DNA from: Synergistaceae bacterium
GTDB lineage: Bacteria; Synergistota; Synergistia; Synergistales; Thermovirgaceae
Assembly: GCA_012729145.1 (NCBI GenBank)
Contig: JAAYDT010000058.1
Location: forward strand, 1 to 54,114
Direction of reading: 5' to 3'
Length of the DNA: 54,114 nucleotides
The notes under the pieces are model-generated. The model was not told the DNA's origin and did not search any database. It saw only the letters and a program-made list of their open reading frames with translations. Each line of letters starts with the position of its first letter. Positions within the stretch are counted from its first letter, which is position 1. Shown here piece by piece: positions 42,054 to 50,954 of the stretch. Made by a program: the position numbers and the translations under genes.

Positions 42054-42626
42054 CTACATAGAGAACTTCTGGTATCCTTCGGGCAACAAGAAAAGGCTGT
42101 CTCCCAGTTTCTCTTCTGAAAAGTTGGTATAAAGGATGGTAGCCTTGTCCTGAGGGTTGTCCATGTAGATCTTGACCGGATAATTCAAATCCCTGGACAC
42201 CCATACGGTTACTTCGCCGAGTCCCTTGTCCTTGTAAACTATCCTGAATATATCGCAGAGGTACCCCTCGACTGTCTCCGTGCCCAGATTAGTGACCTCT
42301 CCCTGGTCAGCGAATTTTTCCTCCATCCTTTCACCCTCGTCGAGGGTAACCTGATTGTTCGGCATCTCCATGTACATCTTTTGACCGGGAAGCAACACAT
42401 ACATGACTTTTCCGGTCTGATCGATGATGGTCGTCTGTGTCCCGACGGGAGTATCCAGTTCCTGCCTGAGATCGTTGCCCTTTACAAATACCCGTCCCGT
42501 CAGGTCCCCTCCTGTTGCACTCTGTATTGTCATGTCGGCTGAGAATTCCGCTGCATCGGATAAAGAGGCTACAAGAAAGACAAACGTTATTGACAGAAAG
42601 AGCCCGAAACCTTTCCGGTAATTCAT
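42054..42626 (-). CDS. secreted DUF4412-type protein, paralogue of the gene at 11180
   Basis: The 190-residue product has a signal peptide (GFGLFLSITFVFLVASLSDA|AE) and the same sequence of motifs as the 11180-11755 protein: ADMTIQSATGGDLTGRVFVKG, MYVLLPGQKMYMEMPNNQ, LGTETVEGYLCDIFRIVYKD, VTVWVSRDLNYPVK and the identical ending YQKFS. Only the function-unknown DUF4412 assignment can be made. ATG 42626 has GGTGG upstream. It lies 54 bases after the OmpA-type gene on the same strand. Confidence 0.8.
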   Translation of the reverse strand: MNYRKGFGLFLSITFVFLVASLSDAAEFSADMTIQSATGGDLTGRVFVKGNDLRQELDTPVGTQTTIIDQTGKVMYVLLPGQKMYMEMPNNQVTLDEGERMEEKFADQGEVTNLGTETVEGYLCDIFRIVYKDKGLGEVTVWVSRDLNYPVKIYMDNPQDKATILYTNFSEEKLGDSLFLLPEGYQKFSM

Positions 42627-42680
42627 ATCAGTCACCACCCGAAATAGATTTTCTTTTCCTCCCCGAATACAACTGGCCAT

Positions 42681-43547
42681 TCAATCGTCAATTCTAACAA
42701 GTTCCACCCTGCGGTTCTTCACCCGTCCTGCCTCGGTATCATTGGTATCTACAGGTTCGGATTCCCCGTAACCCCTTGCCGTAAGCCGATCTTCGGCTAC
42801 TCCAAAAAGGCTCAGGTATTCAACAACAGTTTCCGCGCGCCGTTGTGAAAGATCCAGGTTGTAATCATCGCTTCCCTGGCTGTCAGTATGTCCCTGCACC
42901 TCTATCCTTAGTTCCGGGTTCTTCATCATCAGTGTCACGATGTGCTGGAGCTGTTTGTCTGAAGACTGCTGAAGGATGGCTTTATCGTAATCGAAAAGAA
43001 TGTCGTATAGAATTATCCTTCCATCCTCGTCCAGTGCGGTTTTCATCTCTGCGGGACCAAAGGTCAGGGATCGGGTGAAAGGCTTTTCATCCACGATGGT
43101 CAGGTATGTCTGGCCCAGTGTTGTTGTTTCCACCTGGCACCATGTGATCCCGCCATCTTCCCTGGGCAAGGTGAATACCAACAGCCCCTGAGGATCCTCT
43201 GATCTTACCTCCCCGCCCTGTTCGAGGGCGGCGGCCTTGAAATTCTCGAAAAACTCCAGCCGGGAGATATCTTTGTTGCGCTGGCCGTCCTCTCTGTAGA
43301 CTTCGTACAGCAGCCGACGATATTCACCCTTTACGTTGATCTTTTCCCTTTTGCCGGATCCAGGGTCTCTTACAGGGAAGTCGAAAGCTTCAAAAGCAAC
43401 ATATTTGGACAAGTTTTTGGCAAGGATCGATCCGGGAAAGGGGCGGATCAGAGGGTGTTCAAGAATATCATCCGCCGCACCGGCTACAGGAGACGCCAGA
43501 AGGCAGACCAGCAGGGTCGCCATAACAAAAAGAGCGGTTCTCTTCAT
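42681..43547 (-). CDS. OmpA-family peptidoglycan-binding envelope protein
   Basis: The 288-residue precursor has a signal peptide (TALFVMATLLVCLLASPVAG) without a lipobox cysteine. After a central domain of unknown fold comes a typical OmpA C-terminal domain: ILYDILFDYDKAIL, LRIEVQGHTDSQGSDDYNLDLSQRRAETVVEYL, GYGESEPV and GRVKNRRVEL. It should anchor the outer envelope to peptidoglycan. Start ATG 43547 follows AAGGAGG. It is transcribed with the DUF4412 gene. Confidence 0.9.
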   Translation of the reverse strand: MKRTALFVMATLLVCLLASPVAGAADDILEHPLIRPFPGSILAKNLSKYVAFEAFDFPVRDPGSGKREKINVKGEYRRLLYEVYREDGQRNKDISRLEFFENFKAAALEQGGEVRSEDPQGLLVFTLPREDGGITWCQVETTTLGQTYLTIVDEKPFTRSLTFGPAEMKTALDEDGRIILYDILFDYDKAILQQSSDKQLQHIVTLMMKNPELRIEVQGHTDSQGSDDYNLDLSQRRAETVVEYLSLFGVAEDRLTARGYGESEPVDTNDTEAGRVKNRRVELVRIDD

Positions 43548-43604
43548 TGTTTCGGGCCTCCTTTTTCCAGGTTTTACCTACAAAGTTAGACTAACACATA
43601 ATGC

Positions 43605-43633
43605 ACTTAAGAAACCTTTTTCATTTCTGTCAA
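43605..43633 (-). promoter_or_regulatory. weak candidate promoter of the OmpA-type gene
   Basis: On the minus strand a perfect TTGACA (43633-43628) is followed after 17 bases by TTAAGT, a poor -10, about 58 bases before the gene. Confidence 0.3.
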
Positions 43634-43710
43634 GGTGATACGGCGATAGCGCCATATAACAGATGCCGGTCCTGGAGAGGAAGGGTCACAGGGAACAGGG
43701 AACCTTAAGC

Positions 43711-43743
43711 GAAAAACCGGGCCGGGGATCACCCCGGCCCGGT
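43711..43743 (-). terminator. terminator after the second Liv operon
   Basis: ACCGGGCCGGGG and CCCCGGCCCGGT form a perfect 12-bp stem with a 4-base loop, followed by a T tract on the minus strand, 48 bases after the livK stop. Confidence 0.9.
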
Positions 43744-43790
43744 CAAGTTCCAGATCATGCTTAAAACAGTCATTTGGGATCTGTTTGGAA

Positions 43791-44945
43791 CTACTTCCTC
43801 GGATCAATGACCTCCGGGGCGTCGACAATTCCGAAGCGGCGGAAAACACCGTCCTTCACGATCTGGACCTGTACCGGTTTGATGACCTCGCCTATCTCTG
43901 TGAATCCCTTGATGACCCCGGTAACCCCGTCGAAGTCCTTAAGTGCCGCGATGGCATCCTTTACCTTATGAGCGTCGGTGGTCCCAGCCCTTTCGATCGC
44001 ATCGGTGATGATCATGAAAGCGTCATAGTTGGAGGCTCCGACCATGTCGGGTTCCATGCCATAACGCTCCCGGTACTCCTTGATGAAGGCCTGGACAACG
44101 GGTCTCTCGTCGTCACGGTCGAGGTTGGTCACGATTATCGTTCCGTTGGCAGCCTCTTCACCAGCTAGTTCTACAAACTTGGGAGAATCGTAACCCTCCT
44201 CCCCTAGTATCTGCGTCCTGAGCTTGAGTTCGTAGGCCTGCTTCACTATACCTGCAGCCTCCGCATAGTAACCGCTTGCAAGAACCACATCGGGGTCGGC
44301 TTCCTTAATGGCTGTCAGGTAAGGCATGAAATCCTTCTCTCCAAGAGGATAGACCTGGCTGTAAACAACCTTGGCCCCCTTGGAGACAACGTACTGCTCA
44401 AAACCCTCAGCCATGGTCCTTCCGAAGTCGTTGTCCATGGTGAGCATGCCAACGGTCTTTGCCTTCAGCATGTCGACGGCAGCAACTCCGGCACCCCGAC
44501 CTTCAACGGTCCCGAGGAAGCCGTTCCTGAAGCAGAAATCACCGGCAACGGTGATATCCGGGTGGACAGCATATCCTGCGACCAGCGGGATCTCGAACTC
44601 CTGGAAGAGAGGTGCAACAGCCCTGGTCGGCATGCTGTAGGATCCCCCGACTACCGCAACGACCTTGTCCATCTGGACAAGTTTCCTGGCAAGCCCCACA
44701 GCTTCCTTGGCGTTAGCAGCATCATCCACGTAGAAAAGTTCGACCTGCTTTCCGAGGACCCCACCCTTGGCGTTGACCTGGTCAACAGCGAGCTGGACCG
44801 ACTGCAGAACACTCAATCCGTCAGCGGCAGCAAACCCCGTTAGAGGAGCCATCAGACCGATCCGGATCGTGTCCGCGGCCGATACGACCCCGACCGAACC
44901 GATGATCAGGGCCAGCGCAAGAACCAGCGAAACAAGTCTTTTCAT
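43791..44945 (-). CDS. livK: ABC transporter substrate-binding protein, Liv type (second system)
   Basis: The 384-residue precursor has a signal peptide (LVLALALIIGSVGVVSA|AD) and a type I binding fold: IRIGLMAPLTGFAAADGLS, AVVGGSYSMPTRAVAPLFQEF, RNGFLGTVEGRGAGVAAVDML and VLASGYYAEAAGIVKQAYEL. It supplies an amino-acid-like ligand to the LivHMGF complex encoded upstream. GGGAGGG seven bases before the ATG. It is the last gene of the operon, unlike the first system where livK is first. Confidence 0.92.
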   Translation of the reverse strand: MKRLVSLVLALALIIGSVGVVSAADTIRIGLMAPLTGFAAADGLSVLQSVQLAVDQVNAKGGVLGKQVELFYVDDAANAKEAVGLARKLVQMDKVVAVVGGSYSMPTRAVAPLFQEFEIPLVAGYAVHPDITVAGDFCFRNGFLGTVEGRGAGVAAVDMLKAKTVGMLTMDNDFGRTMAEGFEQYVVSKGAKVVYSQVYPLGEKDFMPYLTAIKEADPDVVLASGYYAEAAGIVKQAYELKLRTQILGEEGYDSPKFVELAGEEAANGTIIVTNLDRDDERPVVQAFIKEYRERYGMEPDMVGASNYDAFMIITDAIERAGTTDAHKVKDAIAALKDFDGVTGVIKGFTEIGEVIKPVQVQIVKDGVFRRFGIVDAPEVIDPRK

Positions 44946-45026
44946 GAAAAAACCCTCCCTTTCGATTCTCTATGTACAGACTCTCTCAAGAACCGGGATA
45001 TCCCGATGCTCCCCCCTCCGGTATCA

Positions 45027-45761
45027 TCACCCCCCAAGATATGCTTCCCTGACCTTTGTATCCTCCATTAGATCTGAGGCCTTTCCCTCAAGGGCTATCC
45101 TGCCTGTCTCCAGGATATAACCCCTGTGGGCTATGGCCAAAGCCTGGACCGCGTTCTGCTCAACCAGCAGTATGGTCAGCCCCTTGTCCTCGTTCAGCCT
45201 CTTAAGGACAGAGAAGACGAGGTCAACCAGTTTCGGCATGAGACCCATGGAAATTTCATCCACCAGGAGCATCTTCGGTCCCGACACCAGGGCTCTGGCA
45301 ATGGCCAGCTGCTGCTGTTCACCTCCGGACAGGGTCTGTCCGGCCTGCCATCTCCTCTCCTTCAGGACCGGGAAAAGATCAAAGACCTCTCCGAACGCCT
45401 CTTCTACATTGATCCTGCCTGAAAGACCGTAGACACCCATTCTCAAATTCTGCTCCACCGTAAGGTTAGGAAAAACCCTTGCCCTTTCTGGCACAATACG
45501 GATCCCCATACCTGCCCTTTCATGAGCAGAAAGGGGGAGGATGTCATGTCCTCTGCCGTTACCGGTTTCGGAAGGATCTATGTAGACAACCCTTCCGGAT
45601 CTTGAAGGGACAAGCCCCATCAGGGTGTTCAGGAGTGACGTCTTTCCTGCGCCGTTGGCTCCAATAATGGAGACCACTTCCCCGTCATCCACCGAGAAGG
45701 AGACGTCTTCCAGTGCAACTATGTCCCCGTAGGCAACGGTAAGGTTCTCGACTTTAAGCAT
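45027..45761 (-). CDS. livF: ABC transporter ATP-binding protein LivF (second system)
   Basis: The 244-residue ATPase has Walker A GANGAGKTSLLN, the LivF motif RIVPERARVFPNLTVEQNLRMGVY, signature LSGGEQQQLAIARAL and Walker B MLLVDEISMGL, ending VREAYLGG. It overlaps livG by eight bases. An 81-base gap with the dyad CCGGGATATCCCGG separates it from livK. Confidence 0.93.
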   Translation of the reverse strand: MLKVENLTVAYGDIVALEDVSFSVDDGEVVSIIGANGAGKTSLLNTLMGLVPSRSGRVVYIDPSETGNGRGHDILPLSAHERAGMGIRIVPERARVFPNLTVEQNLRMGVYGLSGRINVEEAFGEVFDLFPVLKERRWQAGQTLSGGEQQQLAIARALVSGPKMLLVDEISMGLMPKLVDLVFSVLKRLNEDKGLTILLVEQNAVQALAIAHRGYILETGRIALEGKASDLMEDTKVREAYLGG

Positions 45762-46524
45762 GGGCCGATGCCCCCCTCCCCAGATAGGCCTCGATCACTC
45801 TTTCATCGGTCCTGATCTCTCCGGGAGACCCTTCGGCCAGCTTTTTGCCGTGGTCCAGCACAACGAGCCTGTGGCACAAAGACATCGCCACCCTCATGTT
45901 GTGCTCTATCAGAAGGACCGAGAATCCCCGCTCACGGATGTTCCTTACCAGTTCCATCATCTGCTGGATCTCCTCTTCGCTGAGACCAGAGAAAGATTCG
46001 TCAAGAAGAAGGAGTCTGGGCCTCAACGCCAGGGCCCTCGCGATCTCCAGGCGCCTGAGGTTCCCCAGGGAGAGGACGGATGAAGATCCGTCGGCAAGCC
46101 CTTCGATCCCCACTTCCCTCAGGAATGCCATAGCCTCTTCACGGTCTTGGGAGTCCCCGAAAACAGGACAGCTCTTCAGGAAGGAACTGTATCTTTGCAT
46201 CCCCAGGCCGACCATGACGTTATTCAACACCGTCATCCCCGCAAAGGGTCTCACGATCTGGAAGGTACGCCCCACGCCCCTGGATGCGATGGCGTGGGCT
46301 GGCAGCCCGTCGATCCGTTCTTCCTCAAGAAATATCTTCCCCGCCGTAGGTCTGTATACTCCGGAGATGACATTGAAGCACGTTGTCTTGCCTGCCCCGT
46401 TGGGTCCTATCAGGCCAAGGATCTCCCCCCTGCTTACGTGAAAGGAAACATCGTCAACGGCTTTAAGCCCCCCAAAATACCGGCTCATCCCCTCAACACG
46501 GAGGATCATGCCCTTTTCCGCCAT
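45754..46524 (-). CDS. livG: ABC transporter ATP-binding protein LivG (second system)
   Basis: The 256-residue ATPase has Walker A GPNGAGKTTCFN, a degenerate signature VLSLGNLRRLEIARAL and Walker B LLLLDESFSGL; it ends VIEAYLGRG. The ATG at 46524 is eight bases after GGGGGAGG, a better spacing than the ATG at 46530 that overlaps the livM stop. Confidence 0.93.
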   Translation of the reverse strand: MAEKGMILRVEGMSRYFGGLKAVDDVSFHVSRGEILGLIGPNGAGKTTCFNVISGVYRPTAGKIFLEEERIDGLPAHAIASRGVGRTFQIVRPFAGMTVLNNVMVGLGMQRYSSFLKSCPVFGDSQDREEAMAFLREVGIEGLADGSSSVLSLGNLRRLEIARALALRPRLLLLDESFSGLSEEEIQQMMELVRNIRERGFSVLLIEHNMRVAMSLCHRLVVLDHGKKLAEGSPGEIRTDERVIEAYLGRGASAHA

Positions 46525-46526
46525 TG

Positions 46527-47399
46527 TCATCGCCTCCCCCGCGGGAAAAGCCGTCGTAAAAGGCTGCCCTCTCCCAGGATCCCCTGTGGCTGATAACGGA
46601 TAACCAGCAGGAGCGCAGCGCCGTAGAGGAGCATTCGGTACTGGACCAGGGGTCTGAAGACTTCAGGCAGCGATCCCAGAACAATGGCTCCCAGGATGGG
46701 ACCCCAGATCTTCCCCATGCCCCCGAGAACGACCATGGAGAGGAGCATGATCGAAACGGGAAAACCGAAGTCGTCGGGGCTTATGAAATTTACGAAATGG
46801 GCGTAGAGGACCCCGCCAAGACCTGCCATGGCGCTCCCGATGGTGAAGGCCAGTATCTTGAAGCGTACGTGGGAGATACCCATGGCCCCGGCGGCGGTCT
46901 CCTCCTCCCTCATGGCCTCCGTCGCAAGACCTGTCCAGGACCGGGCAAAACGGTGTACGAACCAGGTCGTCAGGGCCAGAAGGACCAGCACCAGGGTCAG
47001 GTAGTACTCCCCTCTGAGCCTGGTGTCCAACAGGGTGGGCGTCGGTATCCCCCCTATGCCCAGAGCCCCTCCAAAGAAAGGAACATAAAGGAAGATGCTC
47101 CTTACGATGAAGTTGATCCCAATGGTGGTTATGGCCAGGAAATCATCCTTTACGCGAAGGCTGGGTATACCCAGAAGGGCCCCGATTAGTCCGGTGATCA
47201 GCGTGGCCAGGGGAAGACTCCACCAGAAGGAGAGTCCGAGTTTCGTACACAGCAGTGCCGTGGAGTAAGCACCAATACCAAAAAAGGCGGCGTGGCCCAG
47301 CGAGATCTGGCCGGCGAACCCGACAATGATGTTAAGGCCCGATGCAACCAGTGCGTAGATCCCTATCATCGTGGCAACGGTAGTGAAATAGCCACCCAT
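46527..47399 (-). CDS. livM: branched-chain amino acid-type ABC permease LivM (second system)
   Basis: The 290-residue protein has about eight spans and the LivM motifs SGLNIIVGFAGQISLGHAAFFGIGAYSTAL, TTIGINFIVRSIF, EAMREEETAAGAMGIS and MLLSMVVLGGMGKIWGPILGAIVLGSLPE. It ends overlapping livG. The C-terminal tail RLFPRGRR is unusually basic. Confidence 0.92.
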   Translation of the reverse strand: MGGYFTTVATMIGIYALVASGLNIIVGFAGQISLGHAAFFGIGAYSTALLCTKLGLSFWWSLPLATLITGLIGALLGIPSLRVKDDFLAITTIGINFIVRSIFLYVPFFGGALGIGGIPTPTLLDTRLRGEYYLTLVLVLLALTTWFVHRFARSWTGLATEAMREEETAAGAMGISHVRFKILAFTIGSAMAGLGGVLYAHFVNFISPDDFGFPVSIMLLSMVVLGGMGKIWGPILGAIVLGSLPEVFRPLVQYRMLLYGAALLLVIRYQPQGILGEGSLLRRLFPRGRR

Positions 47400-47412
47400 A
47401 GCTCCAGTCTCC

Positions 47413-48282
47413 TTATCTGGTCTTCCTGCCCAGGAGACCCTGGGGCCGGATCATGAAGACGATTATCATGGCAATGAATGCCAGGGCATCCCTGGGAAGA
47501 GGGACCGCAGCGTAACCTATAAGCAGGGCTTCGGCCAGTCCGAGAAGAATTGCTGCAAGGACCGCCCCCGGGATGCTCCCCAGACCTCCTACCACTATGA
47601 TCGCCAGGGTCTTGTAGGCCGGAACCGCTCCCATGGTCGGATAGACCTGGTTGTAATAAATGCCCACCAGTACCCCCGCCACCGCAGCTACGGCCGAACC
47701 CATGGCAAAGGTAATTGAGATGATCCTCTTTGTGTTGACGCCCATGGCACTGGCCATAGCCATATCCTGGGAGGTAGCCTGCATGGCAAGTCCAAGTTCC
47801 GTTCTTTCCGATATGAACCAAAGGACCAGTAGTATGGCAAAAGAGGTGAGCAGTACCAGGATCTGCATCCCCCCTATACTGACGCTTCCCAGGGTGAGTG
47901 GGCTGAGGGCCAGCCTCCTGGGGAACCCGAGTATGTAAGGCCCTGCCAGTATCCTGCAGATCTCCTCGATGGAAAGAAATATGGCTATGCTTGCTATCAG
48001 GGGCACGTAGGGAGGATATTTCAGAAGTGGGTAGTAGATCACCTTTTCTATGGCCACCCCCACTATGGCGCATACCACCATGGCGGCCGCAATGGCTACG
48101 AAAAAACTGTCGGTGGCCTGGAAAGCGAAGAGCCCCACGTATCCTCCTATCGCATATACCCCTGCGTGAGCGACATGAAGGATCCTGAGGATCCCGTAGA
48201 CCATCGCCAGCCCCAGGGCCATGAGGGCGTAAATGGAACCGACTGCAAGACCGTTGATGAGATGCTCAATGAATAACTGCAT
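47413..48282 (-). CDS. livH: branched-chain amino acid-type ABC permease LivH (second system)
   Basis: The 289-residue protein has about eight spans and the LivH motifs HLINGLAVGSIYALMALGLAMVYGILRILHVAHAGV, LAMQATSQDMAMASAMGVN and a C-terminal IMIIVFMIRPQGLLGRKTR. Start ATG 48282 has GAGGGG six bases upstream; a TTG at 48288 is in frame. It is the first transporter gene of the operon, and a small ORF ends inside its first codons. Confidence 0.92.
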   Translation of the reverse strand: MQLFIEHLINGLAVGSIYALMALGLAMVYGILRILHVAHAGVYAIGGYVGLFAFQATDSFFVAIAAAMVVCAIVGVAIEKVIYYPLLKYPPYVPLIASIAIFLSIEEICRILAGPYILGFPRRLALSPLTLGSVSIGGMQILVLLTSFAILLVLWFISERTELGLAMQATSQDMAMASAMGVNTKRIISITFAMGSAVAAVAGVLVGIYYNQVYPTMGAVPAYKTLAIIVVGGLGSIPGAVLAAILLGLAEALLIGYAAVPLPRDALAFIAMIIVFMIRPQGLLGRKTR

Positions 48283-48415
48283 GTCCAACCCCTCTTGTCG
48301 TGATCATTGCCTTTTGAAGCTCTTCGAAGTCTCGGGCAAGGAACCCTGGAGATCGGGATAAATCCTGAATGGAAGGGACCTCCTGAAGGACTGCGATCGG
48401 CTGGGTTACACCCAT
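48266..48415 (-). CDS. candidate 49-residue small protein or leader ORF upstream of livH
   Basis: An ATG at 48415 with GGAGGG seven bases upstream opens 49 codons (start MGVTQPIAVLQEVPSIQDLS, end VGHAVIH) and stops at TGA 48268-48266, 17 bases inside livH. It would be the first translated frame of the transcript from the promoter at 48452. No family is recognised; it has no membrane segment or amino-acid run. It may couple translation to livH or encode a small protein; chance cannot be excluded. Confidence 0.4.
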   Translation of the reverse strand: MGVTQPIAVLQEVPSIQDLSRSPGFLARDFEELQKAMITTRGVGHAVIH

Positions 48416-48451
48416 TCGAGGACCCTCCGAGATTAAATATTGAGCCTATTT

Positions 48452-48479
48452 AAGATATCATTGCCCTGCGAACAGTCAA
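48452..48479 (-). promoter_or_regulatory. candidate promoter of the second Liv operon
   Basis: On the minus strand TTGACT (48479-48474) and TATCTT (48457-48452) are 16 bases apart. The predicted transcript start lies about 30 bases before the small ORF and 160 bases before livH. Confidence 0.45.
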
Positions 48480-48522
48480 GTATCTAGCTTCCGGGAACAT
48501 GGCTGTCCAGGGAGGGAGTGCG

Positions 48523-49197
48523 GTGAGAAATTATTACTCCGGCAAGCTGAATGCCGTCAGGCTTCTGGAAGTCTACCAGACGGGGATCGAGAGGGTCAGA
48601 CAGTACCTTCAGGCTGAAATAGATTTCGTGACAGGAAAGCTATCGGGTCGGGAAAGGGTTCTCGAACTGGGCGCAGGATACGGGAGGATAATGAGGGAGG
48701 TCTCGCCCTTCGCAGCCCGCGTTCTCGGTCTGGACATCTCGGAGGATTCGGTCCTTTTCGGAAAGGAGTACCTCAGGGACAACCCCAACTGCAAACTGGA
48801 GATCGCCGACGCCCACCTCATTGAGTACCGTTCGGAGTTCGACGTGGTTCTCTGTCTCCAGAACGGTCTTTCTGCGATCAAGGGTGATCCCATAAATCTG
48901 GTCACAAGAGGGATCAGAGCCCTGGTTGCGGGGGGCAGCGCATTTTTCAGCACCTACAGCGCCAATTTCTGGGGCCCGAGGCTTGAGTGGTTCATGGAGC
49001 AGGCCGACAAAGGGCTCCTGGGCGAGATCGACTGGGAGAGGACCGGGAAGGGGAGGATAGTATGCCGGGACGGCTTTTCAGCCACCACCTTTTCCGTTGA
49101 GGACCTTGAAAAGATGGGCCAGACCACCGGCCTCCCCTACCTCGTTGAGGAAGTCGATGGCTCAAGCCTCTTCCTGGTCATCAAAAGGACTGGATAG
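48523..49197 (+). CDS. class I SAM-dependent methyltransferase
   Basis: The 224-residue product has the SAM-binding motif VLELGAGYGRIMREV (motif I), acidic motif II LGLDISEDSV, IADAHLIEYRSEFDVVLCLQNGLSAI (motifs III-IV) and a typical Rossmann order. The substrate is unknown. The GTG at 48523 has GGAGG seven bases upstream; an ATG at 48499 is possible. It is divergent from the second Liv operon and convergent with ilvE. Confidence 0.85.
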   Translation: MRNYYSGKLNAVRLLEVYQTGIERVRQYLQAEIDFVTGKLSGRERVLELGAGYGRIMREVSPFAARVLGLDISEDSVLFGKEYLRDNPNCKLEIADAHLIEYRSEFDVVLCLQNGLSAIKGDPINLVTRGIRALVAGGSAFFSTYSANFWGPRLEWFMEQADKGLLGEIDWERTGKGRIVCRDGFSATTFSVEDLEKMGQTTGLPYLVEEVDGSSLFLVIKRTG

Positions 49198-49229
49198 CCT
49201 GAACGATCAGCTCCTGGAACAGGTCTTCA

Positions 49230-50255
49230 CTACTTGACCTTGAAGATCCATCCTTCGGGAGCCTCGATGTCACCGAACTGGATTCCTGTCAGGGTTTCGT
49301 AGAGCTTCCTGGTCACAGGACCGACCTCGGTCTCGCTGTAAAAGACGTGAAGCTTGCCCTTGTACTCTATTCCACCGATGGGGGTTATGACCGCGGCGGT
49401 CCCGCAGGCTCCGGCCTCTGTCAGTTCCTCGAGCCTGTCGATATAGACATCCCTCTCCTCGGCCTCCATCCCCAGGTAGCTCTTCGCCACCTCCAGAAGT
49501 GCCTTTCTGGTCACGCTGGGAAGGATCGACGGCGAGCCGGGGGTGACGAACCTGTTGTCCCTGGTTATCCCGAAGAAGTTTGCGGCTCCCACTTCCTCTA
49601 TCTTGTTATGAGTCAACGGGTCGAGGTAGATACAGTCCGCGAAACCCCTCTCTCTGGCGATCTCATGGGGCATCAGGCTTGCGGCGTAGTTCCCGCCCAC
49701 CTTGGCTGCCCCTGTTCCGAAGGGAGCTGCCCTGTCGTGTTCTGAAACGGTGAAGTTCACAGGGGCGAGGCCTCCCTTGAAGTAAGCCCCGACGGGCAGG
49801 CAGAAGACGCTGAAGATATACTCCGGGGCCGGAGCAACCCCGATAACATCGCCGACGCCTATCACGAAAGGCCTGAGGTACAGCGTGGCCCCGGTTCCGT
49901 AGGGGGGCACATAAGCCTCGTTGGCCTTCACTACCTGCATACAGGCGTCAATGAACTGATCGACGGTAACCTCGGGCATCATTATCCTTCGGCAGCTGTC
50001 CTGCATCCGCTTTGCGTTCTGGTCCACCCTGAAGAGCTGGATATCTCCCTCCCTGGTCCGATAGGCCTTAAGACCCTCAAAACAGCACTGTCCGTAATGG
50101 AAAACGTTCGAGGCCTCGCTGATGCATATCTGGTTGTCCTTCACCAGCTTGCCTTCGTCCCACTTGCCGTCCTTCCACCTTGCAATGTAGCGGAGGTCTG
50201 TCTTCATGTACTTGAACCCAAGGTTGTTCCAGTCGATGTTCACTGTTTTACTCAT
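49230..50255 (-). CDS. ilvE: branched-chain amino acid aminotransferase IlvE
   Basis: IlvE transfers the amino group between branched-chain amino acids and 2-oxoglutarate. The 341-residue fold type IV protein has NVFHYGQCCFEGLKAYR, LYLRPFVIGVGDVIGVAP, the PLP lysine in AAKVGGNYAASL and the cofactor loop LTEAGACGTAAVITPIGGI. Length and motifs are those of the long (eukaryote-like) IlvE subgroup. GGAGG five bases before the ATG. It fits with the Liv transporters as a catabolic partner in amino acid fermentation. Confidence 0.93.
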   Translation of the reverse strand: MSKTVNIDWNNLGFKYMKTDLRYIARWKDGKWDEGKLVKDNQICISEASNVFHYGQCCFEGLKAYRTREGDIQLFRVDQNAKRMQDSCRRIMMPEVTVDQFIDACMQVVKANEAYVPPYGTGATLYLRPFVIGVGDVIGVAPAPEYIFSVFCLPVGAYFKGGLAPVNFTVSEHDRAAPFGTGAAKVGGNYAASLMPHEIARERGFADCIYLDPLTHNKIEEVGAANFFGITRDNRFVTPGSPSILPSVTRKALLEVAKSYLGMEAEERDVYIDRLEELTEAGACGTAAVITPIGGIEYKGKLHVFYSETEVGPVTRKLYETLTGIQFGDIEAPEGWIFKVK

Positions 50256-50376
50256 AATTTACCTCCTGATCAGGGTAAGAACTTCCCTGTCTTGTTGTTA
50301 TGTTCATTTTCTTTCGACCCTTTCCCACACCTTCTATGGCACCCAAAAAAGACGGAAGCAAAAATTTCAACCGGTC

Positions 50377-50853
50377 TTATAGGTGCCTGATCTTCACATT
50401 CACCCAGCGACGTTGCAGATACTCAGCCAGGAACCTCCTGTGGCAGTGGTCCGGTTCGGGCTCAGCGCACAGAAAGACCGTGGGGGTCTCGAAGTCCCTG
50501 GGATCCAGCATCTCCTCCACTCTTCTCTCTTCCAGCAGTGCAAGGTAGTCCTTCTGGAAGACCTCCCAGCTGCCTCCCTTCTTCTTGTAGGCCTCGAATA
50601 TCTCCTTCGACGGGGCCAAAAAGAGGAGGTGCCGATACTGTGCCCCGCAGATGGTCCCAAGAAAGTAGGGGAGGTCGCCCTTCTTTGTGTAACCCGCCAG
50701 TTGAGATGTGTTGTTGAGCCTTATGTCGATCAGGACCTTGATCCCGTGAGCCTTCAAGGTCTCGAAGAACGTTTCGGCCTTCTTGTGGCCGTAACCAATG
50801 GTGAATATATCCAACACCGTTGCCCCCATATCCTTTTGATCTTTCCTATTCAC
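50377..50853 (-). CDS. DUF488 family protein
   Basis: The 158-residue product has the DUF488 features FTIGYGHKKAETFFETLKAHGIKVLIDIR, KKGDLPYFLG and the C-terminal C-x6-DHCHRRFLAEYL. Function is unknown. The GTG start at 50853 is uncertain because family members usually begin close to the ITIGYGH motif, and a TTG at about 50811 is also in frame. Confidence 0.85.
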   Translation of the reverse strand: MNRKDQKDMGATVLDIFTIGYGHKKAETFFETLKAHGIKVLIDIRLNNTSQLAGYTKKGDLPYFLGTICGAQYRHLLFLAPSKEIFEAYKKKGGSWEVFQKDYLALLEERRVEEMLDPRDFETPTVFLCAEPEPDHCHRRFLAEYLQRRWVNVKIRHL

Positions 50854-50903
50854 AGTTATCTTACCTTACTTGCCCTGTTAATAGCGAATTCTTCGACTAA
50901 CAG

Positions 50904-50929
50904 AAAAAGGGAGGCTTTTTGGGCCTCCC
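50904..50929 (-). terminator. terminator after the M20 amidohydrolase
   Basis: GGGAGGC and GCCTCCC form a 7-bp stem with a CCAAAAA loop followed by five T on the minus strand, 25 bases after the gene. Confidence 0.85.
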
Positions 50930-50954
50930 TCAGGTTTTCCTTATAACCCGTCTA

